Assembly: GCA_027624175.1 (NCBI GenBank)
Contig: JAQBXT010000017.1
Location: forward strand, 1 to 37,476
DNA from: Pseudomonadota bacterium
GTDB taxonomy: Bacteria > Pseudomonadota > Gammaproteobacteria > Burkholderiales > SG8-39
DNA length: 37,476 bases
Direction of reading: 5' to 3'
The translations under genes and the position numbers were made by a program. Below the pieces are notes generated by a model. The model made no database searches. It was not told the origin of the DNA and worked only from the letters and a program-made list of their open reading frames with translations. The first letter of the stretch is position 1; each line of letters begins with the position of its first letter. Below, one piece after another: positions 17,226-27,239 of the stretch.

Positions 17226-18143
17226 ATGCCCTCCGAATTCGAGATCATCCGCAAGTATTTTTCACGTCCGGCGCGCGATGCGCTGCTCGGCGTCGGCGAC
17301 GACGCCGCGCTGCTGCAACCGGAGGCGGGCGCGGTGCTGGCGGTCTCCACCGACCTGCTGCTCGAGGGCCGGCATTTCGCGCGCGGCGCGCAGCCGCGCT
17401 CGCTCGGGCACAAGGCGCTGGCGGTCAACCTTTCCGACATGGCGGCGATGGGCGCGACGCCGCGCTGGGCGACGCTGGGCCTCGCGCTGCCTGCCGCGGA
17501 CGAGGACTGGATCGCCGCGTTTGCCGAGGGCTTCTACGCGCTGGCTGCGCGGTTTCGCGTGGACCTCGTCGGCGGGGATACCACGCGCGGGCCGCTGTGC
17601 ATCTGCGTCACGATCCTCGGCGAAGTGCCGGCGAACCTGGCGCTGATGCGCGGGGGCGCGCGGCCGGGCGATGACCTCTGGATCTCGGGCGAACTGGGCG
17701 GCGCCGCTTACGCATTGCAGGGGGCCGGCGGCGCGGAGGCCGCGCGGCGCCTGCATGAACCCGAACCGCGCGTCGAACTTGGCGAGCGCCTGCGCGGCAT
17801 TGCCACCGCGGCGATCGACGTGTCCGACGGATTCGCCCAGGACCTCGGGCACCTTCTTGAGCGCTCCGGAGTCGGCGCCGTGGTGCATTACGGCCTGCTG
17901 CCCAAGTTCGCGATCGACGATCCCGCGCTCGAGCGGCGCTGCGTGCTCGCCGGGGGCGACGATTATGAACTTGCGTTCACCGCCCCGCAGGCGGCGCGCA
18001 CCGAGATCGAAGCGCTGGCGGGGGCGCTCGGCATTGCGCTCGCGCGCGTCGGCTCGATCCAGGGCGGCGCAGTGAAGCTGCAGGTACTCGACGCGCAGGG
18101 CAAGCTGATGGCCGCCGTTGGCGGCTACGACCACTTCGCATGA
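17226..18143 (+). CDS. thiL: Thiamine-monophosphate kinase
   Basis: A 305-residue ATP-dependent kinase that converts thiamine phosphate to thiamine diphosphate. It begins with SEFEIIRKYFS and shows the metal and nucleotide motif GVGDDAALL. Further motifs are STDLLLEGRHF, GHKALAVNLSDMAAMGA, the VGGDTTRG loop, AAIDVSDGFAQDLGHL and AGGDDYELAFT. A GAGGGGG run gives a strong ribosome site before ATG 17226; the longer frame crossing nusB is a shadow. It overlaps pgpA by four bases (ATGA). Confidence 0.97.
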   Translation: MPSEFEIIRKYFSRPARDALLGVGDDAALLQPEAGAVLAVSTDLLLEGRHFARGAQPRSLGHKALAVNLSDMAAMGATPRWATLGLALPAADEDWIAAFAEGFYALAARFRVDLVGGDTTRGPLCICVTILGEVPANLALMRGGARPGDDLWISGELGGAAYALQGAGGAEAARRLHEPEPRVELGERLRGIATAAIDVSDGFAQDLGHLLERSGVGAVVHYGLLPKFAIDDPALERRCVLAGGDDYELAFTAPQAARTEIEALAGALGIALARVGSIQGGAVKLQVLDAQGKLMAAVGGYDHFA

Positions 18144-18631
18144 TCATCTTCCGTCCCAGCGCGCGGTTCGTGTTCACGCATCCCGCGCATTTCGTCGCCT
18201 TCGGCTTCGGCGCGGGCCTGTCGCCGTTCGCGCCCGGCACCGCCGGCACGCTGCTCGCGTTTCCGATCTGGTGGCTGATCGGCGGCGCCTACGATCTGCC
18301 GGTTCTGCTAGGCATCCTCGCGTTCCTGTTCGTGGTCGGCGTGTGGGCCTGCGACATCACGGGGCGGCACCTGGGCATCGCCGACCACGGCGGCATGTGC
18401 TGGGACGAGGTGGTGGCGTTCCTGCTCATCCTGGCCGTCGCGCCGCAGGACCCGTGGTGGCAGGCGGCGGCGTTCTTCCTGTTCCGCGCGTTCGACGTGG
18501 TGAAGCCGCCGCCGATCCGGCAGCTGGAGCGGCGCATGAAAGGCGGTTTCGGGGTGATGTTCGACGATCTGCTGGCGGCCGGGTATACGCTGCTGGTCCT
18601 CGCATTGGCGAAGCGCTTCCTCTCCCCGTGA
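18140..18631 (+). CDS. pgpA: Phosphatidylglycerophosphatase A
   Basis: A 163-residue inner-membrane phosphatase that dephosphorylates phosphatidylglycerol phosphate in phospholipid synthesis. The family motif GAGLSPFAPGTAGTL is near residue 30. Hydrophobic segments follow around 35-70, and CWDEVVAF and FRAFDVVKPPPI match the conserved acidic sites. The thiL-pgpA order is widespread. It overlaps thiL at its start and pncC at its end (GTGA). Confidence 0.96.
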   Translation: MIIFRPSARFVFTHPAHFVAFGFGAGLSPFAPGTAGTLLAFPIWWLIGGAYDLPVLLGILAFLFVVGVWACDITGRHLGIADHGGMCWDEVVAFLLILAVAPQDPWWQAAAFFLFRAFDVVKPPPIRQLERRMKGGFGVMFDDLLAAGYTLLVLALAKRFLSP

Positions 18632-19095
18632 ACGAACTCGCACTCAAAGTCGGCGCTGCCCTGAAGGACCGCGGCCTGCTGCTGGTCACGGCCGAGTCCT
18701 GCACCGGCGGCTGGGTGGCGATGGAGGCCACCGCGATCCCCGGCAGTTCGGACTGGTTCGAGCGCGGCTATGTGACCTATTCGAACGCCGCCAAGCGCGA
18801 GTCGCTCGGCGTGGCGGAGGACACGCTCGTGCGCCACGGCGCGGTGAGCGAGGAAACCGCGCGCGAGATGGCGCTCGGGGCGCTCAAGCACAGCCGCGCC
18901 CAGGTGGCGCTCGCCATCACCGGGGTTGCCGGCCCGACCGGCGGCTCGCGCGACAAGCCGGTCGGCACCGTATGCCTCGCGTGGGCGCAGGGGAGTAAGA
19001 TTTCAAGCGAGACGAGGCGGTTTGAGGGCGACCGTGAAAGCGTGCGCCGCCAGTCCGTGGTCCGCGCCCTGCAAGGGGTACTGGAGTTGCTGTGA
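18628..19095 (+). CDS. pncC: Nicotinamide-nucleotide amidase (CinA C-terminal family)
   Basis: A 155-residue amidase that converts nicotinamide mononucleotide to nicotinic acid mononucleotide, recycling NAD breakdown products. It shows TAESCTGGWVAMEAT with the catalytic serine region, GYVTYSNAAKRESLGV, HGAVSEETAREMA and the highly conserved ITGVAGPTGGS. A GTG start overlaps the pgpA stop; the long frame running through from 18118 is a shadow. The CinA N-terminal domain is not fused here but exists as a separate gene at 12532. It overlaps the next gene by four bases. Confidence 0.96.
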   Translation: MNELALKVGAALKDRGLLLVTAESCTGGWVAMEATAIPGSSDWFERGYVTYSNAAKRESLGVAEDTLVRHGAVSEETAREMALGALKHSRAQVALAITGVAGPTGGSRDKPVGTVCLAWAQGSKISSETRRFEGDRESVRRQSVVRALQGVLELL

Positions 19096-20431
19096 ACCAG
19101 GTCCGTCCCGCCGCCGTGGCGGGCATGTTCTACCCGCGCGACGCGCGCGAGCTGGAGAGCGAGGTCGCCGAGCTGATCGACGGCGTGGAGAACCTCGCGC
19201 CGCGCTTCGGCCATCCCAAGGCCCTCATCGTGCCGCACGCCGGCTACGTGTATTCCGGCCAGGTGGCGGCGCGCGCCTACGACGAGCTTTCGGCCGCGCG
19301 CGGCGTGGTGAAGCGCGTGGTGCTCCTCGGCCCGGTGCATCGCGTAGCGGTGCGCGGCCTCGCCCTGCCGGGCGCCGAGGCCTTCGACACGCCGCTCGGG
19401 CGCGTGCCGGTGGACGCGGAAGCCGTGCGCATGCTCGCGCCCTTTCGGCAGGTGGTGGTCAGTGCCGAAGCACATGCGCGGGAGCACTCGCTCGAAGTGC
19501 AGCTGCCATTCCTGCAGAAGATGCTCGGCGAATTCGCGCTGCTGCCGCTCGCGGTGGGCGACGCCAAGCCGCAGGAGGTGCGCGAGGTGATCGAACTGCT
19601 GTGGGGCGGTGTGGAGACGCTGTTCGTGCTGTCCACCGACCTGTCGCACTACCACGCCTATGAAGAGGCGCGCGCCATCGACCGCGTCACGTTGTCGCGC
19701 ATCGCGGGCTTCAGTGCCGACATCAACCACGAGGAGGCCTGCGGTGCGACGCCGCTGAACGGCTTCCTCGCCGCCGCCAAGGCCCGCGGTCTGTCGATGC
19801 GGCTGCTCGGCGCCTGCAATTCGGGCGACACGGCTGGCGGCAAGGATCGCGTGGTCGGCTATTCCGCGTTCGCACTGTACGAAGGCGAGCGCGTGTCGCT
19901 CGAGGATGCGGGACAGGCGCTGCTCGCCATCGCGCGCGCGGCGATTGGCCACGGCCTCGGCGTGCAGGCGCAGGCGCCGCGCAGCGACGGCGCGCCCTGG
20001 CTTACGCGTTTCGGCGCGACCTTCGTCGCCCTGCAACTGGACGGCAAGCTGCGCGGCTGTATCGGCAGCCTGAGCGCGACGCGCGGCCTGGGCGAGGATG
20101 TGGCCTGGAACGCGCAAAGCGCCGCGCTGCGCGACCCGCGCTTCGCTCCGCTCAGCGCCGCGGAGTGGACGCGCTGCGCGCTCGAGGTGTCGGTGCTCTC
20201 GCCGGCCAAGCCGCTGCGTTTCGCCGACGAAGCGGAGCTGCTGGCGCAGATTCGCGCCGGCGAGGACGGGGTGATCCTGGCGCACGAGGGCAAGCGCGCC
20301 ACCTTCCTGCCGCAGGTGTGGGAAAGCCTGCCCGACAAGCGCGCTTTCCTCCTGGAACTGGTGCGCAAGGCCGGCCTGCCGGCGGATACGCGCCTCGCGC
20401 GCTGCAAGCTGTGGCGCTACCGCGTGATCAA

Positions 20432-20456
<25 letters not shown>
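19092..20456 (+). CDS. AmmeMemoRadiSam system fusion: Memo (B) plus AMMECR1 (A)
   Basis: A 454-residue fusion of two conserved families. Residues 1-265 are a Memo domain, related to LigB-type extradiol dioxygenases. VPHAGYVYSG carries His49, GPVHR carries His83, REHSLEVQLPFLQ and STDLSHYH follow, and CGATPLNGF carries Cys217. These His/Cys positions resemble the metal site described for human MEMO1. From about 270 to the end is an AMMECR1 domain with the signature LRGCIGS (320-326) and DPRFAPLSAAEW. The two are usually separate genes next to a radical SAM enzyme, as here. The reaction catalysed by the trio is not established as far as I know. GTG start overlaps pncC; the stop overlaps the radical SAM gene by 25 bases. 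Confidence 0.93.
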
Positions 20457-21528
<1,072 letters not shown>

Positions 21529-21532
<4 letters not shown>

Positions 21533-22767
21533 TCCCGGCGCCCGGGTCCGGGCGCTGGCTGGCGCTGCTGTGCGCGAGCCGCGTGCTCTCCGCCACGTGG
21601 TTCGTGGCCTACTCCGCGGTGCTGCCGCTGGTGCGCGAGGACTGGGGCCTGTCGGCGCGCGATGCCGGCATGATCCAGGGCGCGTTCCACCTCGGCTACC
21701 TCGCCTCGCTGTTCATCGTCGGTTTCATCGCCGATTACTTCGGCGCCAAGCGCGCCTTCCTCGTCACCGGCGTCGCGGGCTTCCTCAGCCCGATCGCTTT
21801 CGTGCTGCTGGTCGACGGCTTCTGGTCGGCGTTGTGGCTGCATGCGCTCACCGGCCTCACGCAGGGCGGCTACTACACGCCGGTGCTCGCCATGGTGAAC
21901 GAGCACGTCGAGCGCCAGCGGCGCGGACGCGCGATGGGATTCATGATCGCCGCCTCGAGTGCTGGCTATGCCCTTGCGCTCGGCGTCGCGGGGCTGGTGC
22001 TCACGTTCGCGGGCTGGCGCGCGGCGCTCGCCGTGGTGGCGGCGATGCCGGCGCTATCCTGGCTGGTCGCGGTGGTGGCCATGCGCTCGACGCCCAATAC
22101 CGTGCACCCAAGGCCCGAGGGACACACGGTGCTTTCGTCGATACCAGCGGTATTGCGCAATCGCAAAGGCATGCTTTCGGTATGGGGCTACACTTGCCAC
22201 AGTTGGGAGTTGCTCGGGTTGTGGGCCTGGCTGCCCGCGTTCCTGACGGCGGCGCTGGTCGTCAACGGTGCGGGTGCCGGAGAAGCGGCGGCGCTGGGAC
22301 TTGCGCTCTCGGCATTGACCTACGTGGCCAACATCGCCGGTTCCATCGTCGGCGGCACGATGGCCGACCGTTGGGGCCGCACGCAGACCATCCTGTTGTG
22401 GTCGTGCGTGAGCCTGGCGCTGTCGTTCTCGATCGGCTGGATGATCGCGCTGCCCGTGGCGCTGCTCGTCGCGATCGCGTGCCTGTACAACTTCTCCGCG
22501 ATCGCGGATTCTTCGGTGCATTCGACCGTGGTCGCGGAAAGCGTGCCCCCGCACATCCTGGGCGCCGCTTACGCGGTGCGTTCGGTGGTCGGATTCGGCA
22601 CGGGCGTGATCAGCCCGGTGGTGTTCGGCTGGGCATTGGACCTGGCAGGCGGCGGCAAGATGTCGGGCGATGCGTTTGCGTGGGGAGTGGCGTGGATGAC
22701 GCTCGGGCTGGGCGGGTTGCTGGGGCCGGTGGCGACGTGGAGGCTGCAGAGGATTATGCGAGGTTAG
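21529..22767 (+). CDS. Major facilitator superfamily transporter
   Basis: A 412-residue inner-membrane transporter with about twelve hydrophobic segments. The loop between helices 2 and 3 shows the MFS motif as GFIADYFGAKRAF, repeated in weaker form in the second half as GGTMADRWGRTQTI. Other features are GAFHLGYLASLFIVGF and GLTQGGYYTPVLAMVNEHV. The sequence resembles nitrate/nitrite- or cyanate-like MFS groups only loosely, so no substrate is assigned. It is translationally coupled to the radical SAM gene; whether it belongs to that system is unknown. It ends 19 bases from the convergent hipA. Confidence 0.88.
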
Positions 22768-22786
22768 GGCGCACGGCGCGCCAGGC

Positions 22787-24049
22787 TCAGCCTTGCGGGG
22801 ATTCCTCAAAGAAGAAGCAATCGGGCAAGAACGCCGGCGCAATGTGCTCGATGTCCGTCGCGGAAACTCCGCTGGCGCGGAAGCGGTCCTGCCAGATTCG
22901 GACGGTCGCTACGATGCTCGCAATTTCCTTGCTGGCTGACTCCGCGTTAAGTCCGAACCGCTCACATTGGGAAACCAGGTTGTAAACGCTCGCCGTGCGC
23001 CCGTAGGTGCCGATCGTCATCGCGAGATCCCGGCGCTCCAAGCTCACCAGCGGCGCGGGCACAAGATCGTACGCCGGCGCCAGCCGCCAGCCGCGCGCCG
23101 TGCGCCGCACCGCATGGTTGCGGGGATGGTCGTCGTTGTTCGTCACGGCGGCATTGAACACGATCCGCCGGAATAGTTCGACGCGATCGTCGTCGGGCTT
23201 CTCCGACCACCGGCGCAGCTCATCGGCAAGCAGGGGATAGGACCAGCGTTCCCGGTCGAGATAATTCTCGTCGCCGTCGAGCAGGGTGAGCCCGCTGACG
23301 AGCCCGAAGCGGAGATAGCCGCCCTCGGTGTGTTCGCGGTCGAAACGCTCCACCATGAGCACGTCACGTCCACCGATGGACTCGAGCCGTGCGTTGCAGG
23401 CGGCGATGCCGCAGCGGCGCGCAAGCTCGATGGTCGCGTATTCGATGCGCTGCAAGTTGCAGCGGTCCGCTTTTTCCGGAAACTTGCCGATCCACAGGCG
23501 ATTGTCGTCTTCGACGGTGGCCTTGGGCCGCGCGCCGCCCATCGACGTGCCGGGCTCGAGTTGCTCGAGAATCTGCTCGGGCACGCGTTTGCCTTCTTCG
23601 ATCGCCTCCGCAGCCGCGACCAGGTCCGCCAGTTGATGGGTGCGGTTGTAGCGGCGTTTCGGCGCGCGAGTGTCGAGCTTCGAGCCGAAGCTCAGATATC
23701 CGGCGCCATCCTGAGGGCCGCTGAGGAGGTAATCGATTTCTTCCAGATCGCCGGGGCTGCGCTGCAGCTTGTGCTCGATCACGCGCCGACCCCAGGCGTC
23801 GGGCCCGGCGTCGCGCACGGCGCCGGGAATGCCCTTGAGCTTGGTGAATTCGTGGACGGTGTTGCCAAGCTGAAGTCGGAAGGGATCGAACGAGATCGCA
23901 TCCTTTCGCTCGAGGTAGCGATCGCCGTAGCGGAAGCGGCCGACGAAGGTCCCGTCGCGCAGCTTCTCGACCTTCAGGAGCGCCGCCGGCACTGTTTCGA
24001 GGGTGCCGGGGAGCTGGACGTAGATGTAGGCCTGGCGCTCAGAAGTCAT
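22787..24049 (-). CDS. hipA: HipA-family serine/threonine kinase toxin
   Basis: A protein of about 420 residues of the HipA kinase family. The N-terminal subdomain has YVQLPGTLETVPAALL. The regulatory loop is GTSMGGARPKATV (168-180), with a serine that is autophosphorylated in E. coli HipA. The catalytic motif is NNDDHPRNHAV (304-314) and the metal aspartate is in APAYDLVP (325-332). HipA phosphorylates glutamyl-tRNA synthetase in E. coli and other targets in relatives, slowing growth. ATG 24049 overlaps the hipB stop by 11 bases; the longer frame is a shadow of hipB. The catalytic residues are intact. Confidence 0.92.
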   Translation of the reverse strand: MTSERQAYIYVQLPGTLETVPAALLKVEKLRDGTFVGRFRYGDRYLERKDAISFDPFRLQLGNTVHEFTKLKGIPGAVRDAGPDAWGRRVIEHKLQRSPGDLEEIDYLLSGPQDGAGYLSFGSKLDTRAPKRRYNRTHQLADLVAAAEAIEEGKRVPEQILEQLEPGTSMGGARPKATVEDDNRLWIGKFPEKADRCNLQRIEYATIELARRCGIAACNARLESIGGRDVLMVERFDREHTEGGYLRFGLVSGLTLLDGDENYLDRERWSYPLLADELRRWSEKPDDDRVELFRRIVFNAAVTNNDDHPRNHAVRRTARGWRLAPAYDLVPAPLVSLERRDLAMTIGTYGRTASVYNLVSQCERFGLNAESASKEIASIVATVRIWQDRFRASGVSATDIEHIAPAFLPDCFFFEESPQG

Positions 24050-24374
24050 ATTCGCTCTTCGACTGCTTCGATTTTCGAACACGCGCTGGCCGGCGCGACG
24101 CCTCCAGCGTTTTTCCGTGCGCGTCCGCATCGGGGTCAGCGACGCTGTCCAAAGACTTGTCCAGACCGAGCGCCCAGAGCACAGTGACGTACGCTCCGAG
24201 CGCTACGCCGGGCCTTCCCAGCTCCAGCGCGTTGAGAGTGTTGCGGTTGATGCCGGCCTTCGCCGCCACCTCCGCGATGGACATGCCGCGGCGAGCCCTG
24301 GCCAGACGGAGCCGGTGGCCAAGGTCTTTGACCCGATCAGTGGTTACAATCGGGAAAACCTTACTTTTGCCCAT
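24039..24374 (-). CDS. hipB: HipB-type XRE-family antitoxin
   Basis: A 111-residue DNA-binding protein with an XRE-type helix-turn-helix at about residues 20-60 (LRLARARRGMSIAEVAAKAG then NRNTLNALELGRPGV). It has a polar basic C-terminal tail (RKSKQSKSEYDF). It binds and restrains HipA and represses the operon. ATG 24374 lies next to a perfect 10-5-10 palindrome at 24380-24404, the probable operator. It is coupled to hipA by overlap. Confidence 0.9.
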   Translation of the reverse strand: MGKSKVFPIVTTDRVKDLGHRLRLARARRGMSIAEVAAKAGINRNTLNALELGRPGVALGAYVTVLWALGLDKSLDSVADPDADAHGKTLEASRRPARVRKSKQSKSEYDF

Positions 24375-24379
24375 ATTGA

Positions 24380-24404
24380 TAGGCGTTAAGTTATTTAACG
24401 CCTA
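24380..24404 (-). promoter_or_regulatory. Probable hipBA operator
   Basis: TAGGCGTTAA-GTTAT-TTAACGCCTA is a perfect inverted repeat with 10-base arms, starting five bases upstream of hipB. The AT-rich TATTATATT just beyond it on the minus strand can serve as -10. A further TAGGC half-site lies at 24411. HipB-type repressors bind such sites; binding here is inferred. Confidence 0.7.
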
Positions 24405-24464
24405 ATATAATAGGCTAAACATAAATTACCAGTCAACCTGTCGCCTGCGGAGATAATCCAGCTC

Positions 24465-25238
24465 ATGCGCGATAACCCCGTCAAGAAGAAACTCGCCACC
24501 GGCGGCACGGCCCTCGGCTCGATGATCTTCGAGTTCTTCACGCCCGGCATGCCGCGGCTGCTGAAGAACGCCGGGGCCGGGTTCGCCCTGTACTGCATGG
24601 AGCACACGGGGGTGTCCCACGAGACCCTCAAGCCCCAGTTCGCGCTGTGCCGGGCGCTCGGCGTGGTGCCACTGGTGCGCGTGCCGGGCACCGAGTACGA
24701 CTTCATCGCGCGCGCGCTCGATTGCGGTGCGCTCGGCGTGATGGTGCCGCTCGTCGATACCGCGCAGCAGGCCGAATTCATCGTCTCCTGCACGCGCTAC
24801 CCGCCGGCGGGCGGCCGGCGCGGCGCCGCGTTCGGCTTCGCGCACGACGATTTCGAAGGCGGGGATGTGGTGCAGAAGATGAACATGATCCACGAGCGTA
24901 CGCTGGTCATCGCGATGATCGAGACCAGGAGCGGTCTGGAGAACGTGGACGCGATTGCCGCGGTGCCGGGCGTCGATGTGCTGTGGCTCGGTCACTTCGA
25001 CATGAGCAACTTTCTCGGCATCCCCGGGCAGTTCTCGCACCCGATGTTCCAGGACGCGATCAAGCGCATCGTCGGCGCCGCGAACAGGCACGGCAAGGCC
25101 GCAGGCTATATGGCGGCGAGCGCCGCGCTCGGCAAGGAGTATCTCGGCCACGGTTTTCGCATGCTCGCCACCGGCACTGACCAGGGCATGCTGCAGGAAG
25201 CGACGCGCGCCATGCTCGACGGGATGCGCGCGCCGTGA
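24465..25238 (+). CDS. HpcH/HpaI-family aldolase
   Basis: A 257-residue class II (metal-dependent) pyruvate aldolase-type TIM barrel. It shows GSMIFEFFTPGMPRLL at the N-terminus, the VRVPGTEYDFI segment and LDCGALGVMVPLVDTAQQA. AMIETRSGLENVDAI supplies the metal glutamate and LWLGHFDMSNFLGI the metal aspartate. Relatives cleave 4-hydroxy-2-oxoacids or 2-keto-3-deoxy sugar acids to pyruvate and an aldehyde. The exact substrate is not readable. ATG 24465 follows the hip operator region. It overlaps the dehydrogenase gene by four bases (GTGA), so both probably act in one pathway. Confidence 0.9.
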   Translation: MRDNPVKKKLATGGTALGSMIFEFFTPGMPRLLKNAGAGFALYCMEHTGVSHETLKPQFALCRALGVVPLVRVPGTEYDFIARALDCGALGVMVPLVDTAQQAEFIVSCTRYPPAGGRRGAAFGFAHDDFEGGDVVQKMNMIHERTLVIAMIETRSGLENVDAIAAVPGVDVLWLGHFDMSNFLGIPGQFSHPMFQDAIKRIVGAANRHGKAAGYMAASAALGKEYLGHGFRMLATGTDQGMLQEATRAMLDGMRAP

Positions 25239-26257
25239 GCTTCAAGGTCGGCGTCACCAGCGACATCCTCGATGCGAGGGGCGAGCCGGTGTTCGGCCGC
25301 GAGCCGTTGCAGGCGCTGGATGCGGCGCAGGGTCTCGAGTGGGAGTGGCTGCCCAAAGGGATCCGCGAGATCACCGCGGAGCACGCGGCGAAGTACGACG
25401 CGCTGTACGTGAACTCGCCGAAGGTGCCGGCGGCGGCCGTGGCAAGCAAGGACCTGCGTCTGAAAGTGGTCTCGCGCCACGGTGTCGGCTACGACAGCGT
25501 GGACGTGGCGGCGATGACCGCCGCAGGCGTGCTCGTCTGCAACACGCCGAACGCCATGCCGCGGCCGGTGGCCACCATGGCGCTCACCCTCGTGCTGGCG
25601 CTCGCGCACCGCCTGCTGGCCAAGGACCGCATGACGCGCGAAGGCCGCTGGAACGACCGGGTCGATCACATGGGCATGGGGCTTACTGGCCGCACGCTCG
25701 GCGTGGTGGGGGCAGGTCGCATCGGAAAAGAATTTCTGCGCATGGCGCGCGTGTTCGACTTGAAGCTCCTCGCGGCGGATCCTTACGCCGAGGAACTCGA
25801 ACTCAACTACATCGGCGCAAAGAAGGTGCCGCTCGAAACGCTGATGGCCGAAGCGGATTTCGTTGTCGTCACCGCCCTGCTGAACGAGGAAACGCGCCAC
25901 TTGATCGGCGCGAAACAGCTCGTGCGCATGAAGCCCACTGCCTACCTGATCAACGTCGCGCGCGGTCCGGTGGTGGACGAAAAGGCGCTGTATGAAGTTC
26001 TCGCGGCGAACAAGATCGCTGGCGCGGCGCTCGACGTGTTCGAGGAAGAGCCGACGCCGGCGTCCAATCCGATCCTCAAGCTGGACAACGTCATCGTCAC
26101 GCCGCACGCGCTGTGCTGGACCGACGAGCTGTTCGGCAACATCGCGCGCACCGCAATCGGCGCGGTGCTCGCGGTGCACGCGGGCCGCGCGCCGCGCTTC
26201 ACGGTCGACGCTGGGGCGCTCACGCACCCGCGGGTGCGCGCCTGGATGCAGGCGTAG
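25235..26257 (+). CDS. D-isomer-specific 2-hydroxyacid dehydrogenase
   Basis: A 340-residue NAD(P)-dependent enzyme of the SerA/glyoxylate reductase family. The Rossmann motif is LGVVGAGRIGKEF, with an acidic end at LAADPY. The catalytic arginine lies in NVARGPVVDEKAL, the glutamate in DVFEEEPTP and the histidine in TPHALCWTDELF, where the usual TPHxxGxT is altered by a Cys-Trp pair. The family reduces 2-oxoacids or oxidises D-2-hydroxyacids. Coupling to the aldolase suggests oxoacid metabolism. Substrate is unknown. Confidence 0.92.
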   Translation: MSFKVGVTSDILDARGEPVFGREPLQALDAAQGLEWEWLPKGIREITAEHAAKYDALYVNSPKVPAAAVASKDLRLKVVSRHGVGYDSVDVAAMTAAGVLVCNTPNAMPRPVATMALTLVLALAHRLLAKDRMTREGRWNDRVDHMGMGLTGRTLGVVGAGRIGKEFLRMARVFDLKLLAADPYAEELELNYIGAKKVPLETLMAEADFVVVTALLNEETRHLIGAKQLVRMKPTAYLINVARGPVVDEKALYEVLAANKIAGAALDVFEEEPTPASNPILKLDNVIVTPHALCWTDELFGNIARTAIGAVLAVHAGRAPRFTVDAGALTHPRVRAWMQA

Positions 26258-26298
26258 CGCTGTTGCGCCAGCGCGGTGACCGGCACGCGCGAGCCCGG

Positions 26299-26316
26299 GG
26301 TGTCATAATGGACACC
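26299..26316 (+). promoter_or_regulatory. Palindrome over a -10-like box before the ndvB remnant
   Basis: GGTGTC-ATAATG-GACACC is a perfect 6-6-6 inverted repeat 29 bases upstream of the ndvB remnant start. It contains CATAAT, a good -10 match, so it could be an operator overlapping the promoter. No good -35 box is visible. Confidence 0.4.
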
Positions 26317-26344
26317 CTCCGCGCGCAGGGCAGTAAAGGACAGA

Positions 26345-27220
26345 TTGAAATCGGCAATTCTCCGCGCCTTCGGGCGCGCGTCGCAGGCGGTACCGTGGAA
26401 TAGCGAAGAATCGATCCGCGAGGAGCTCTTCAGCGCCGAGCGACTCGAGGAGCATGCCGAAAGCCTTGCTGCGGCGCAATCCGTCACCGCGCGGCCGATG
26501 GCCGGGCGATCACTCGCCGTGCGACTGAAGGACAACGAGTCGGTATTGCTCGAAGCGTATCGCGCCATTGCCAGCGCGGTCGGCGAAGGTCGGGCCATTA
26601 CACCGGCCGCCGAGTGGCTGCTCGACAACTATCACCTCGTCGAAGAGCAGATCCGCGAAATTCGCGACGATCTGCCGCCCGGCTACTACCGCCACCTGCC
26701 GAAGCTGGCCGGCGGCCCGTTCGCCGGCTATCCGCGCGTGTTCGGTGTGGCGTGGGCGTTTGTCGCGCACACCGACAGCCGCTTCGACCCCGAGATGCTC
26801 CTCCGGTTCGTGCGCGCCTACCAGCGCGTTCAGCCGCTGACGATCGGGGAGTTATGGGCGGTTGCGATCACGCTGCGGATCGTGCTCGCGGAGAATCTTC
26901 GACGCGGGGCGAGGCGCATCGTGGCGAGCAGCGCCGCGCGCCAGGAAGCGGACGCCCTGGCCGACCGGCTCCTGGGCGTGAACTCGCACCCGGCCGAGCT
27001 GATGCGCTCGGTCTTTCAGCGTTATGAACAGGCACCCTTGCCGCGGGCCTTCGCCGTCCAGCTCGTGCAACGGCTGCGGGACCAGGATCCGAAGGTCACG
27101 CGGGCGCTGATGTGGCTCGAGGCGCGCCTTGCGAGCTTCGTGGCGATCGCCAAGGGCGACGTCCCGCCGCGGCACTGGTTCCGGCTCGGGCGCGCCGTCA
27201 CGCCGATCGGGCGCGGCGCT
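26345..27220 (+). pseudogene. ndvB: Cyclic beta-1,2-glucan synthase NdvB, N-terminal fragment (internal deletion and frameshift)
   Basis: About 290 codons from a TTG at 26345 (AAGGA at 26335-26339) match the N-terminal region of NdvB/Cgs proteins, with AAEWLLDNYHLVEEQIREIR, GYPRVFGVAWAFVAHTDSRF and VQPLTIGELWAVAITLRIVL. At about 27114-27135 (LEARLAS) the sequence passes straight into FVAIAKGDVPPRHWFRLGR, which in full-length relatives lies about 1000 residues later, inside the glycoamylase-like domain. The membrane-spanning glucosyltransferase (GT84) module is therefore missing. At 27210-27222, in a GC-rich run, the frame then shifts. The domain continues one frame over as [14 protein letters not shown]. 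The gene cannot make a synthase. Homology is from memory of the family; sequencing or assembly error could explain the frameshift but hardly the large gap. Confidence 0.75.
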
Positions 27221-27239
27221 CATCTCCTGGTCGGGATCG

